Both the position numbers and the translations under genes were made by a program. The notes beneath the pieces were generated by a model. That model worked only from the letters and a program-made list of their open reading frames with translations. It had not been told where the DNA came from and did no database searches. From positions 1 to 64,000 of the forward strand of contig JAJYSV010000012.1 in NCBI GenBank assembly GCA_021793405.1: a stretch of DNA of 64,000 nt. The letters are read 5' to 3'. Below are positions 56,106-64,000 of the stretch, piece after piece (within the stretch, counting starts at the first letter, position 1; each line of letters begins with the position of its first letter). This DNA comes from Acidobacteriota bacterium. GTDB taxonomy: Bacteria > Acidobacteriota > Terriglobia > Terriglobales > Acidobacteriaceae.

Positions 56106-57917
56106 ATGGCAGAAGAAAAAACCGCCCCGACAATGCAGGCCACACTCGGTCTGACAGGCTTAACCAGCAATGCAATGGCACTGATTGCCCCCGGCGCCTT
56201 TCTATGGTTGACGTTCTTCATTCAGGCGACGACCGGGGCGACCGCTCCATCGATGTGGATTGGGATCTTCGCTGCCCTGATGCTCTGTCTGGCGACGGCC
56301 GTCTCATACGCGGAGATATCCAAGCTCTATCCCGGTACGGGCTCCAGTTATTACTATGCCGAGCAGGCCATGCTCTCCAAGGACAAAGCATTTAAGTATG
56401 CGCGCATATCCAAGTTCGTCGTCGGTTGGGGCTCCCACCTCTACTACTGGGTCTACCCGGGGGTGATGGTTGGCGTTACCGGCATCTTCGTCGGCTATAT
56501 CGTAGGCTTCCTCTGGCCGAACTTCATGAGCGGCTCCAACCCAGGACCTGTGTTCATGGGGTTGGTTGCGGTTGCATTTTCCTTCGCCGTGGCCTGGATC
56601 GCGCAAAAGGGAGCCAATGCTTCGACCGCGGTGAACCTGGCCATCAACGTGGTGCAGATCTCCGCGCTTGTCTTGTTCAGCATCCTTGCGATCGGTTACC
56701 GGGTAAACCACCCCGCTGGTACTGCCGCTCTGCAGTACGACGCAACCACGCAAGCGACGTATACCTATGAGTTCGCAAGCAAGCCCGATGGCACCGTCAT
56801 CCGCGATGCCAGCAACGTTCCGCAGCCTCTGATGGACGCGGCCGGCAAACCTGTTCCTTTCCACATTCAATATCCGGAAATGGATTCGACCGGCAAATTG
56901 TTCATGAGTCACCCGACCGCCAAGTCGGTAGTCTCCGTGCACAACTTTAACTGGGTCATGATCCAGGCTACCGTCGCCATCCTGATCCTGGTCGGATTTG
57001 AGTCCGTCACGTCACTGGGAGGCGAGGCAAGAAACGCCAAACGAGATATCCCGATCGCGGTGATCGCTTCCCTTCTGATTCAGGGACTGGTGTGTTATCT
57101 CATCGAATATTTCGCGGCAAATTACTTTCTCAACTCGGGGTACTCCATGCAAAGTGCGGTCGGCTCGGCAGCTCCCATCGGCGACATGATGATCATTGTC
57201 GGCGATGCGCTGCTGGGCCAGGGACACGGCAAGTATTTCATGCTCGCCGAGGCGGTCACCGTGTTTCTGGCGTTGATCGGCACCACCCTCGCCTGCATGA
57301 ATACTGGAGCCCGCGTTACCTACGCCATGGGCCGGGACGCGGAGGCGCCGGAGCACTTTGGCATGCTGCACGACAAGAACCTCACGCCGCATCGTGCGGT
57401 CTGGACGCTGGCCACCATCACGGCGGTCATCGGGGTTCTCTCCATTATCCTTTGCTTCGGCGATGCCGCCGCCCCCACCGACGCAACCATTCAGGCGCTT
57501 CCTCACGGCCTTCTTTCCAGTGTTGGCTACATGTCCCATGCTACGATGGCTGCACTTCCCAACTCACTGTTGATGGCGACCTTGACATCCAACTTCGGCA
57601 CCTTCATTCTGTACGCCCTCAGTTGCATGTTGTGCATCATCGCCTTCCACGGCCGTTCGGACTTCAACCTTGTCAAACACCTGCTCATTCCCGCGTTTGG
57701 CCTGGTGGCCAACCTGGGATGTATGGCGTTCTACCTGATCGGACCGACGATGGGCTATGGCACGGTCAAAGAGCCTCTCGGCGCGCTCCTCATCGCCGGA
57801 GTCTGGGGCTTGTACGGCGCCTTCTATTTCATGCGCAGCTCGAAGGCCAAGGGCAAGGTCATGCTGCTTCAATCCAAGGATGGTCAAGTGATGGCCTCCG
57901 CGGAGAGCATTAAATGA
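56106..57917 (+). CDS. APC-family amino-acid permease
   Basis: 603 residues with about 12 membrane helices. It opens GLTGLTSNAMALIAPGAFLWL and continues with YAEISKLYPGTGSSYYYAEQAM, the helix 1 and helix 2 patterns of the amino acid-polyamine-organocation family, and GFESVTSLGGEARNAKRDIP in helix 6. A loop of about 70 residues between helices 5 and 6 (about 200-280) has an unusual polar sequence, probably periplasmic. The ATG at 56106 is chosen because AGGAG lies seven bases before it and only one base before the ATG at 56100. Its substrate is unknown; the placement between kinase and phosphatase genes suggests phospho-regulation. Confidence 0.88.
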   Translation: MAEEKTAPTMQATLGLTGLTSNAMALIAPGAFLWLTFFIQATTGATAPSMWIGIFAALMLCLATAVSYAEISKLYPGTGSSYYYAEQAMLSKDKAFKYARISKFVVGWGSHLYYWVYPGVMVGVTGIFVGYIVGFLWPNFMSGSNPGPVFMGLVAVAFSFAVAWIAQKGANASTAVNLAINVVQISALVLFSILAIGYRVNHPAGTAALQYDATTQATYTYEFASKPDGTVIRDASNVPQPLMDAAGKPVPFHIQYPEMDSTGKLFMSHPTAKSVVSVHNFNWVMIQATVAILILVGFESVTSLGGEARNAKRDIPIAVIASLLIQGLVCYLIEYFAANYFLNSGYSMQSAVGSAAPIGDMMIIVGDALLGQGHGKYFMLAEAVTVFLALIGTTLACMNTGARVTYAMGRDAEAPEHFGMLHDKNLTPHRAVWTLATITAVIGVLSIILCFGDAAAPTDATIQALPHGLLSSVGYMSHATMAALPNSLLMATLTSNFGTFILYALSCMLCIIAFHGRSDFNLVKHLLIPAFGLVANLGCMAFYLIGPTMGYGTVKEPLGALLIAGVWGLYGAFYFMRSSKAKGKVMLLQSKDGQVMASAESIK

Positions 57918-58075
57918 TGTCACACGTGTAATCTGAGCCGCACCATTCACTGCCAGAAAGTTTGCCGTCTGCTTCAGATCACTCTGGGGCAGACGGCAAA
58001 ACCCCGTTTGCCTGCGTTGCAGGCATAGGCCCGAGGAACCATTCGCGGAGCAAAAAGCTTAGGGCGGCGATCCGA

Positions 58076-58882
58076 ATGTTGGATGTAGTTTTTGGTCAGG
58101 CAAGCGACCCCGGAAAAATTCGCGGGAATAACGAGGACTCGATGGGTGCCTTCGTTCCCAGATCGCGGCAAAAGGCGCGCTCTCACGGCTGGATGTTTGT
58201 CGTTGCGGACGGCGTCGGCGGGACGGAGTTCGGCGAAGTGGCCTCAGCCCTGGCTGTGAAGGTAATGACCGAAGGCTTCGCCCAGGCGCAGGAAAGAGCG
58301 GCTCACGCCAGCCTGCTCCCGCGCTTGATCCAGCATGCAAATGCAGCCATTCACGATGAAAGACTCCAGCCGGGACGGCGTGGCAGGCGCATGGCGACGA
58401 CGGTGGTCTCCTGTGCGCTACGCTATGACGAGGCATGGATTGCTCACGTAGGAGATTCCCGTTGTTATCAAGTGCGCGATGGCCGTGCAACTGCGCTCAC
58501 GCAGGACCATACATTGGTTGTTGAACAGCGTAAGCTCGGGCTTATCTCGGCTGCGGATGCGGAACAGTCCGAAAACCGCCACGTACTCACCCGCTCGCTT
58601 GGCCCCGAACTATTTGTGACGGTTGAGACCAGAAAAGTCTCGCTCCAAGCCGGCGATTATCTTGTGCTCTGCACGGACGGACTCTATGGAGGCCTGTATC
58701 ACGAAGATATTGCTCGAATAACTTCTCAGAAAAAGGACATTGAGGCAGTTGCACAGGAACTAGTGAATTACGCCGTCGAGGTCGATGGCTCCGACAATGC
58801 AACCGCACAGGTGATTAATATCCGTTCAATTGAACAGATGGCGATGTATCGCGGCCGTCTCTACCCACTTCATGGATCATAG
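58076..58882 (+). CDS. PP2C-type Ser/Thr protein phosphatase
   Basis: 268 residues, a stand-alone metal-dependent phosphatase. It opens MLDVVFGQASDPGKIRGNNED, containing the RxxNED metal motif, then VVADGVGG, THVGDSR-like (AHVGDSRCYQ), a LTRSLG segment and LCTDGLY, with NDNAT-like (GSDNATAQV) at the end. All four metal-binding acidic residues appear present. The start chosen (58076) is the one repeated in the neighbouring kinase frame; a frame open from 57962 has no support. It most likely reverses the action of the kinases upstream. Confidence 0.92.
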   Translation: MLDVVFGQASDPGKIRGNNEDSMGAFVPRSRQKARSHGWMFVVADGVGGTEFGEVASALAVKVMTEGFAQAQERAAHASLLPRLIQHANAAIHDERLQPGRRGRRMATTVVSCALRYDEAWIAHVGDSRCYQVRDGRATALTQDHTLVVEQRKLGLISAADAEQSENRHVLTRSLGPELFVTVETRKVSLQAGDYLVLCTDGLYGGLYHEDIARITSQKKDIEAVAQELVNYAVEVDGSDNATAQVINIRSIEQMAMYRGRLYPLHGS

Positions 58883-58892
58883 TCGCGAACAT

Positions 58893-59300
58893 CTATCGGA
58901 CTCTGGATTTCGAGAGGGTGCTTCGAGCAGATGCCCAAGCGATGGATTCACATCGCCGACGCAAAAACTGCCGCCTCCGGTGCGTTTTTTGCTTCTGTAC
59001 GGGGAGAGCCAGGAAAATCATGAACTGCGCCGCGACGGTCAACTCCACCATCAGCGGCACGCCGTGCTGGAGGCGAACCAAAATCACCACCAGTACCATC
59101 GAAAACCACTGCCATCGCGTCACGCTCAACCGTTCCAATCGGTCCTTGAGTCGGAGAAAGTTTCGCGGCGTAAGAGCGACTTTGCCGATATCGTCCGCGC
59201 GGGCATTAAAACAGGCAATCGCGAAAATCCTGAGAGAAGGAGTTCCAGAACCGGCGATTCCGGTCATCAAGAAACGCGTACAACTGGGACGAAATTTCAT
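58893..59300 (-). CDS. Small conserved-looking membrane protein downstream of trpD
   Basis: 135 residues, unknown function. The best feature is the start: ATG at 59300 with GGAGGG four bases before, 46 bases after the trpD stop, same strand. The core LTPRNFLRLKDRLERLSVTRW is followed by two hydrophobic segments (WFSMVLVVILVRLQ and ELTVAAQFMIFLALP), then a basic tail. It is probably an inner-membrane protein cotranscribed with trpD. Nothing in it suggests a tryptophan enzyme. Confidence 0.55.
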   Translation of the reverse strand: MKFRPSCTRFLMTGIAGSGTPSLRIFAIACFNARADDIGKVALTPRNFLRLKDRLERLSVTRWQWFSMVLVVILVRLQHGVPLMVELTVAAQFMIFLALPVQKQKTHRRRQFLRRRCESIAWASARSTLSKSRVR

Positions 59301-59346
59301 GCAACCCTCCGGGGATTCTGATGCGCCAGATCTTATTCCAATCGCG

Positions 59347-60405
59347 TCATTTTTGTAGATCGACCGGTGAACGCCTCTCGAATTCCACGAGTGCGGCCAC
59401 CATTTGGCGCACTGCGCCCGAATCGATGGCTCGCGCAGAAAGTTCAATGCCAGCGCAAAAATCCGGTGCGATACCTGCCGCGACCAAGGTTGCTGCCGCG
59501 TTGACCAGGACAATGTCGCGCCTTGGACCGGCTTCGCCTTCGAATATGGCTCGCAGGATGGCGACATTCTCCTCGGCGTCGCCGCCCTGGAGAGAGGAGA
59601 GCGGTGCCCGTTTCAGGCCAGCGTCCTCAGGGGAAAATTTGAAGAGGTGAAATGCGCCGTCCTTCACCTCGGCGATCTCCGTTTCTCCGCTGAGAGTAAT
59701 TTCATCCAAACCATCCGATCCGTGCACTACGAAGCCGTGTCGCACTCCCAGCTTGACCATGGTTTCTGCGACCAACGGGACTAGTTCGGCCGCATACACG
59801 CCCAGCACCTGCGCCGGCGCCAGTGCGGGATTCGTCAGCGGCCCCAGAATATTGAACACGGTTCGCCTCCCAAGCGACCGCCGGATTGGCTGGACTCGCC
59901 GCATCGCCGGATGCATCAACGGGGCAAACAAAAATACAAATCCTGTGGCACGCAGGCACTCCACCGCAGCCTCGGGAGCCAGCGCCGTGGGCACTCCCAG
60001 TGCATCCAATACGTCCGCCGAGCCGCAGCGGCTGGTAACGTTGCGATTGCCGTGCTTGGCGATTTTCGCTCCTGCGGCCGCAGCAATCAGTGCAACAGCC
60101 GTGGAAATATTGAACGTTCCGCTAGCATCGCCTCCTGTACCGCAGGTATCCACTAGAGAAGCGCGTTCGTCGTCTGGGAACGGCAAAGTTACGGCAGTCG
60201 CGCGCATGGCGTCGACAAAACCAGTCAATTCGTCGGCGGTCACCCTACGCGCCGCCAGCGCGGTTAGCAACTCCGCGATATACACGTCCGGCAAGATATT
60301 CTGGGTGTCTTCCAGGATCGTCTGCATCGCGGCGCGGGCCTGCTCGCGGCTGAGAGTCGCATGCTGTTCGGCAAGAATGGACAGTACGTTTGTGAGATCT
60401 GCCAT
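59347..60405 (-). CDS. trpD: Anthranilate phosphoribosyltransferase
   Basis: Second step of tryptophan synthesis: joins anthranilate to PRPP. Motifs [17 protein letters not shown] (PRPP loop), [17 protein letters not shown], and [16 protein letters not shown] are intact. From the ATG at 60405 the protein has 352 residues, the normal size; a longer frame from 60528 adds 41 basic residues without homology. No other trp genes are adjacent, so trpD is detached here. Divergent from sucC. Confidence 0.92.
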   Translation of the reverse strand: MADLTNVLSILAEQHATLSREQARAAMQTILEDTQNILPDVYIAELLTALAARRVTADELTGFVDAMRATAVTLPFPDDERASLVDTCGTGGDASGTFNISTAVALIAAAAGAKIAKHGNRNVTSRCGSADVLDALGVPTALAPEAAVECLRATGFVFLFAPLMHPAMRRVQPIRRSLGRRTVFNILGPLTNPALAPAQVLGVYAAELVPLVAETMVKLGVRHGFVVHGSDGLDEITLSGETEIAEVKDGAFHLFKFSPEDAGLKRAPLSSLQGGDAEENVAILRAIFEGEAGPRRDIVLVNAAATLVAAGIAPDFCAGIELSARAIDSGAVRQMVAALVEFERRSPVDLQK

Positions 60406-60571
60406 CGGGGGCCGTAGTCGCTTCACTATTCCGCGGGGGTCGTCGGTTTGCTCGCCCCTCCCTCGTCCGATAGTATCGAAGGTTCGCTGTGTTTTGTTTT
60501 TTCTTGTCCGCGGATGGCGATTGGTCATGCCATCCGGCCCAGCGACGTGTCGTTACAATAAGAGATATCTT

Positions 60572-61750
60572 ATGAAAATTCACGAATATCAGGCAAAAGA
60601 CATTCTTGCGAAATACGGCGTTGCTGTACCCCGCGGCGAAGTGGCTAATACCGTGGAAGAGGCAGTCGACGTGGCTAAGAAACTGTTTGCTGGTGGGGCT
60701 AATGGCGTGGTGGTCAAAGCGCAGATTCACGCCGGCGGCCGCGGCAAAGGCGGCGGCGTCAAGGTGGCGAAAAATCTTGGCGACGCCGAGGACTATGCCA
60801 AAAAAATTCTTGGCATGCAATTGGTGACCCATCAGACCGGGCCGGAAGGCCAGAAGGTCAAGCGCCTACTGATTGAAGAGACGGCTGCGATTGATCGAGA
60901 GCTGTACCTGGGGATGGTGCTCGATCGAGCAGCGGCGAAGCTGGTGTTCATGGCCTCCCAGTCTGGCGGCATGGAGATCGAGGAAGTCGCCGCGAAGACT
61001 CCCGAGGCTATCTTCAAGGAGCATATCGATCCAGCAGTGGGTTTTCAGCCATATCAGGCGCGCAAGCTGGCTTTTGCCCTGGGATTGAAGCCAACGCAGA
61101 TCAACCAGGCCGTACAATTCATGACCGGCCTCTATAAGGCGTGTGTCGAGACCGACGCATCGCTGATGGAAATCAATCCATTCATCACCACGAATGACGG
61201 AAAGTTGTTTGCGCTCGACTGCAAGATGAACTTCGACGATAACGCGATGTTCCGGCATAAGGACCTGAAGGAACTGCGGGACACCAACGAAGAAGATCCT
61301 CTCGAAGTGGAAGCCTCCAAGTTCGCGCTGAACTACATTCGCCTCGACGGCAACATTGCCTGCATGGTGAACGGCGCCGGCTTGGCCATGGCGACCATGG
61401 ACATCATCCAATACGCCGGCGGCTCTCCGGCAAACTTTCTTGACGTTGGAGGCGGCGCCAACCAGGAACAGATCGAAAACGCGTTTCGTATTTTGCTTTC
61501 CGACAAGAATGTAAAGGCAGTATTCATCAATATCTTCGGCGGCATCCTGCGCGTCGATACGCTGGCGCGCGGTGTCGTGGAGGCAGCCAGAAAAATGAAT
61601 GTCAAAGTGCCCGTGATTCTCCGCCTGGAAGGCACCAACGTGGAAGAAGGGCGACAGATATTGAAGGAGTCGGGCCTGAATTTCATCATCGGCCAAACCA
61701 TGAAGGACGCGGCCGAGAAGGCCGTGGCTGCCGCGAGAGGGAGCAAATGA
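60572..61750 (+). CDS. sucC: Succinyl-CoA ligase, beta subunit
   Basis: 392 residues; the nucleotide-binding half of the TCA-cycle enzyme that interconverts succinyl-CoA and succinate with NTP formation. It opens [17 protein letters not shown] and shows the ATP-grasp loop [17 protein letters not shown] and the DVGGGAN phosphate motif near the end. The stop overlaps the sucD start (ATGA). ADP or GDP preference cannot be told. Confidence 0.96.
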   Translation: MKIHEYQAKDILAKYGVAVPRGEVANTVEEAVDVAKKLFAGGANGVVVKAQIHAGGRGKGGGVKVAKNLGDAEDYAKKILGMQLVTHQTGPEGQKVKRLLIEETAAIDRELYLGMVLDRAAAKLVFMASQSGGMEIEEVAAKTPEAIFKEHIDPAVGFQPYQARKLAFALGLKPTQINQAVQFMTGLYKACVETDASLMEINPFITTNDGKLFALDCKMNFDDNAMFRHKDLKELRDTNEEDPLEVEASKFALNYIRLDGNIACMVNGAGLAMATMDIIQYAGGSPANFLDVGGGANQEQIENAFRILLSDKNVKAVFINIFGGILRVDTLARGVVEAARKMNVKVPVILRLEGTNVEEGRQILKESGLNFIIGQTMKDAAEKAVAAARGSK

Positions 61751-62622
61751 GCGTACTCGTCGACAAGAACACCCGCCTGATCGTGCAGGGGATTACTGGC
61801 CGCGAAGGCACGTTCCACGCCAAGGGCTGCGCCGAATATGGCACCAAGGTGGTTGGCGGCGTGACGCCGGGCAAAGGCGGGACCACTCATGAAGGCTGGC
61901 CGGTGTTTGACACGGTAGAGCAGGCCGTCAACAACACCGGCGCCAATGCCACGGTGATTTTTGTGCCGCCACCTTTTGCGGCGGACGCGATTCTGGAAGC
62001 GGAAGACGCCGGTCTGCCGCTGATTGTCTGCATCACGGAAGGAATTCCGACCCTCGACATGGTGCGCGTGTGGGAAAAGCTGAAGCATTCCAACTCGCGG
62101 CTCATCGGGCCAAATTGTCCAGGTGTGATTTCGCCCGGAAAATGCAAAATCGGGATCATGCCGGGCCGGATACACGCCGAGGGAAGCATTGGCATCATTT
62201 CTCGTTCCGGCACACTTACGTACGAGGCCGTCTTCCAACTGACTCAGCGGGGCATTGGCCAATCGACCGCCATCGGCATTGGCGGCGATCCGATCATCGG
62301 AACCACCCATGTCGATGGGCTTCGTCTGCTGAATGAAGATCCAGACACGGAAGCGATCATATTGATCGGCGAGATCGGCGGAACGGCGGAAGAGGCTGCT
62401 GCCGAGTATGTGAAGCAGCACGTGAAAAAGCCAGTCGTCGGGTTCATTGCTGGGCAGACGGCACCCCCGGGTCGCCGCATGGGTCATGCAGGTGCCATCA
62501 TTTCCGGAGGGCAGGGAACGGCCGCCGACAAGATGAAGGCCCTGGAAGCAGCCGGCATTCACGTAGTCAAGTCCCCGGCATTGATTGGCGAAACGCTCGC
62601 CCAGGTCATCGGTAAGGCATAA
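61747..62622 (+). CDS. sucD: Succinyl-CoA ligase, alpha subunit
   Basis: 291 residues; CoA-binding and phosphohistidine half of the ligase. [12 protein letters not shown] at the N-terminus, NCPGVISP and SRSGTLTYE in the middle, and the phosphorylated His in [10 protein letters not shown] near residue 247. Coupled to sucC by a 4-base overlap and followed by ndk after 40 bases; the three form one energy-metabolism operon. Confidence 0.96.
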   Translation: MSVLVDKNTRLIVQGITGREGTFHAKGCAEYGTKVVGGVTPGKGGTTHEGWPVFDTVEQAVNNTGANATVIFVPPPFAADAILEAEDAGLPLIVCITEGIPTLDMVRVWEKLKHSNSRLIGPNCPGVISPGKCKIGIMPGRIHAEGSIGIISRSGTLTYEAVFQLTQRGIGQSTAIGIGGDPIIGTTHVDGLRLLNEDPDTEAIILIGEIGGTAEEAAAEYVKQHVKKPVVGFIAGQTAPPGRRMGHAGAIISGGQGTAADKMKALEAAGIHVVKSPALIGETLAQVIGKA

Positions 62623-62662
62623 GCAGTATCAACGTATTTCCAGCATCTGAAGGAGAGTTTCT

Positions 62663-63076
62663 TTGCAACGTACTTTCAGCATCATCAAACCGGATGCAGT
62701 CCGCAAGGGCCATACCGGAGCTGTCCTTGCCATGATTGAAAAAGCAAGCTTCCAGCTTGTTGCGATCAAGAAATTATCGATCAGCAAACGGCAGGCCGCA
62801 GGTTTTTATGCGGTCCATGCCCAGCGGCCATTCTTCAATTCACTGACCGACTTTATGTCCTCAGGGGCCATTTTCGTCATGGTGTTGGAGAAAGAGAACG
62901 CGATCGCCGATCTGCGCAAGCTGATGGGCGCAACCAATCCGGCGAACGCGGAAGAAGGTACGATCCGGAAGAAGTTTGCCGGCAGCATCGAGGAAAATAC
63001 CATCCACGGATCGGATGCCGAAGAAACCGCGAAGTTTGAGATCGGCTACTTTTTCGCCGGCTACGAATTGGCATAG
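62663..63076 (+). CDS. ndk: Nucleoside diphosphate kinase
   Basis: 137 residues, equilibrating nucleoside di- and triphosphates. It starts at TTG with AAGGAG upstream and reads [19 protein letters not shown]; the catalytic His is in [10 protein letters not shown] near residue 113. Following sucCD it can turn the ligase's NTP product into other triphosphates, a known functional association. Confidence 0.96.
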   Translation: MQRTFSIIKPDAVRKGHTGAVLAMIEKASFQLVAIKKLSISKRQAAGFYAVHAQRPFFNSLTDFMSSGAIFVMVLEKENAIADLRKLMGATNPANAEEGTIRKKFAGSIEENTIHGSDAEETAKFEIGYFFAGYELA

Positions 63077-63412
63077 CACTCGAGTCCACCGCTCGCACAC
63101 ATCCGCCCCTGATCGAACCGACGGCACACTTGCCCGCCGAAGAGGTGGCTGACCTTTGCAGAATTGCCTGCGATCCACTGCGTTGTGCGCGTTGTGGGCG
63201 AGCAAGTGAAGGAATCCGATTGGCCCCCAGCGGCTGGAGCCGGCTGTGCCGGAATAGGGCTTAACCTGGACTGTAACTTGGCGAAAGAACTGCAGAGCGG
63301 AAAGGAAGGAGGGTTCAGGGCTGGGGGAGGGCCTAGTTTCCAATCCGCTCTAAGTTGCCATAGTCATCTTCGCGCGCTTGCTCGTCAAAGTACGAAAGTA
63401 TGCATACTTTGG
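63077..63412. other. Intergenic region, no gene seen
   Basis: About 340 bases between ndk and the convergent barrel gene. Short frames only, none with recognisable content. No clear terminator hairpin was found. Confidence 0.4.
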
Positions 63413-64000
63413 TTACTTATGGAACGGATTGTGTAAGTTCCAATGTTTTCTTTTAGATGGAGACGCACTGCCGGAAGTGTCGAGGTGGCCGAGCCGAAAG
63501 ATCGGACCCACGGAAAATCCAAAGTTCTGCTGTGCCGTGCCGCCATAATGCGTCAGCAAGAGTTCCGGTTGCACGCGAAAAGCGATCCGAGGACTGTAGT
63601 TGTAATCGAATGTGCTGCCGATGGCACCGCTAAACGTCCACTGAGTCGCAAAGAGTCCGATCGTCTGAACATTCAGACCCGTCAGGTGGGCGGAGTCGAA
63701 AATGCCCCAGGCATTGCCAAACATCGCATGAAACGTGGCGGAAGCCCTGGCACGGCGAAACACGCGATATTCCGGACCCGCCATGAAGTAATACTGCATA
63801 ATGCGTGGTCCGGTCACGGTGGGATTGTTGTAACAGGTAGATTGAAACGGTTTGCACGGTGGAATGGGCAGTCCGCCATTCGCATTTGGAAACACGCCGG
63901 AGGTACCAATGTACTGGCGCGCATCGGCCATAAGACCCCAGTGCCATCCCAGCCAGTAGCTTGCGGAAGTCTCCCATCCGCCTAGGTTGGACCGTTGCAG
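63413..64000 (-). CDS. Outer-membrane beta-barrel protein, N-terminus beyond the window
   Basis: The frame is open from the right edge (upstream of the Met at 63931 it reads WETSASYWLGWHWGLMADAR) to a stop at 63413, so at least 195 residues. Alternating aromatic strands, a CKPFQSTCYNNP loop with two cysteines and a terminal FGFSVGPIFRLGH strand fit a small OmpA-like or OprB-like barrel. The last 20 residues after the barrel are charged. Function unknown; the true start lies outside the window. Confidence 0.65.
   Translation of the reverse strand: MQRSNLGGWETSASYWLGWHWGLMADARQYIGTSGVFPNANGGLPIPPCKPFQSTCYNNPTVTGPRIMQYYFMAGPEYRVFRRARASATFHAMFGNAWGIFDSAHLTGLNVQTIGLFATQWTFSGAIGSTFDYNYSPRIAFRVQPELLLTHYGGTAQQNFGFSVGPIFRLGHLDTSGSASPSKRKHWNLHNPFHK

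Noticed and set aside
61333-62562. 409-codon minus-strand frame over sucC/sucD
   Set aside because: Antisense to two highly conserved TCA-cycle genes.

Overview
The window reads as a chromosomal segment of a free-living, sugar-degrading Gram-negative bacterium, most likely an Acidobacteriota of the Terriglobia type. This is an inference. It rests on the argR-C-B-D-F-G-H cluster ending in a short ArgA-type acetyltransferase, the many secreted glycoside hydrolases with Tat or Sec signals, small Ser/Thr kinases with a C-terminal membrane anchor, an M61 peptidase with PDZ domain and a partial outer-membrane barrel. No rRNA, tRNA, CRISPR array, insertion sequence or prophage was recognised.

Layout. 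0.3-4 kb: a small excisionase-like HTH protein, a phosphofructokinase whose residues fit a pyrophosphate-dependent enzyme, and an acyl-CoA synthetase. 4.3-5.3 kb: an isolated DUF2971 gene. 5.7-13.6 kb: one arginine operon behind two tandem ARG boxes, nearly every junction an ATGA/GTGA overlap. 13.6-15.7 kb: an ABC ATPase and argJ. 15.9-18 kb: pyruvate dehydrogenase E1 alpha and beta. 18-35 kb: a glucan/trehalose region with a Tat-exported glycoamylase-like protein, a leftward operon (GH15, treZ, treY, GH3) and, divergent from it, a translationally coupled ABC exporter plus a cyclic-beta-1,2-glucan-synthase-like protein that lacks the C-terminal GH94 domain. 35-39.3 kb: a cytochrome c maturation operon (ccmF, ccmH, a CcmI-like protein and a large membrane protein). 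39.6-44.2 kb: tandem universal stress protein, Nramp-related transporter, diguanylate cyclase. 44.2-53 kb: frameshifted sulfatase, CehA/McbA-type protein, GH31 glucosidase, M61 peptidase. 53.7-58.9 kb: two divergent near-identical Ser/Thr kinases (one disrupted and carrying a PP2C-like leader), an APC permease and a PP2C phosphatase. 58.9-63.1 kb: trpD with a small membrane protein, then sucC, sucD and ndk. The right edge cuts an outer-membrane barrel gene.

The parts that seem least conventional are: the GH94-less glucan synthase/exporter pair beside the maltooligosyl-trehalose genes, together a plausible osmoprotectant and envelope-glucan module; the kinase/PP2C/permease locus, where one kinase reading frame carries the first 15 codons of the phosphatase and two compensating frame changes across its ATP-binding lobe; and two adjacent genes of the ccm operon that share one helical-hairpin motif. 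All functional statements are from sequence reading and family knowledge only.
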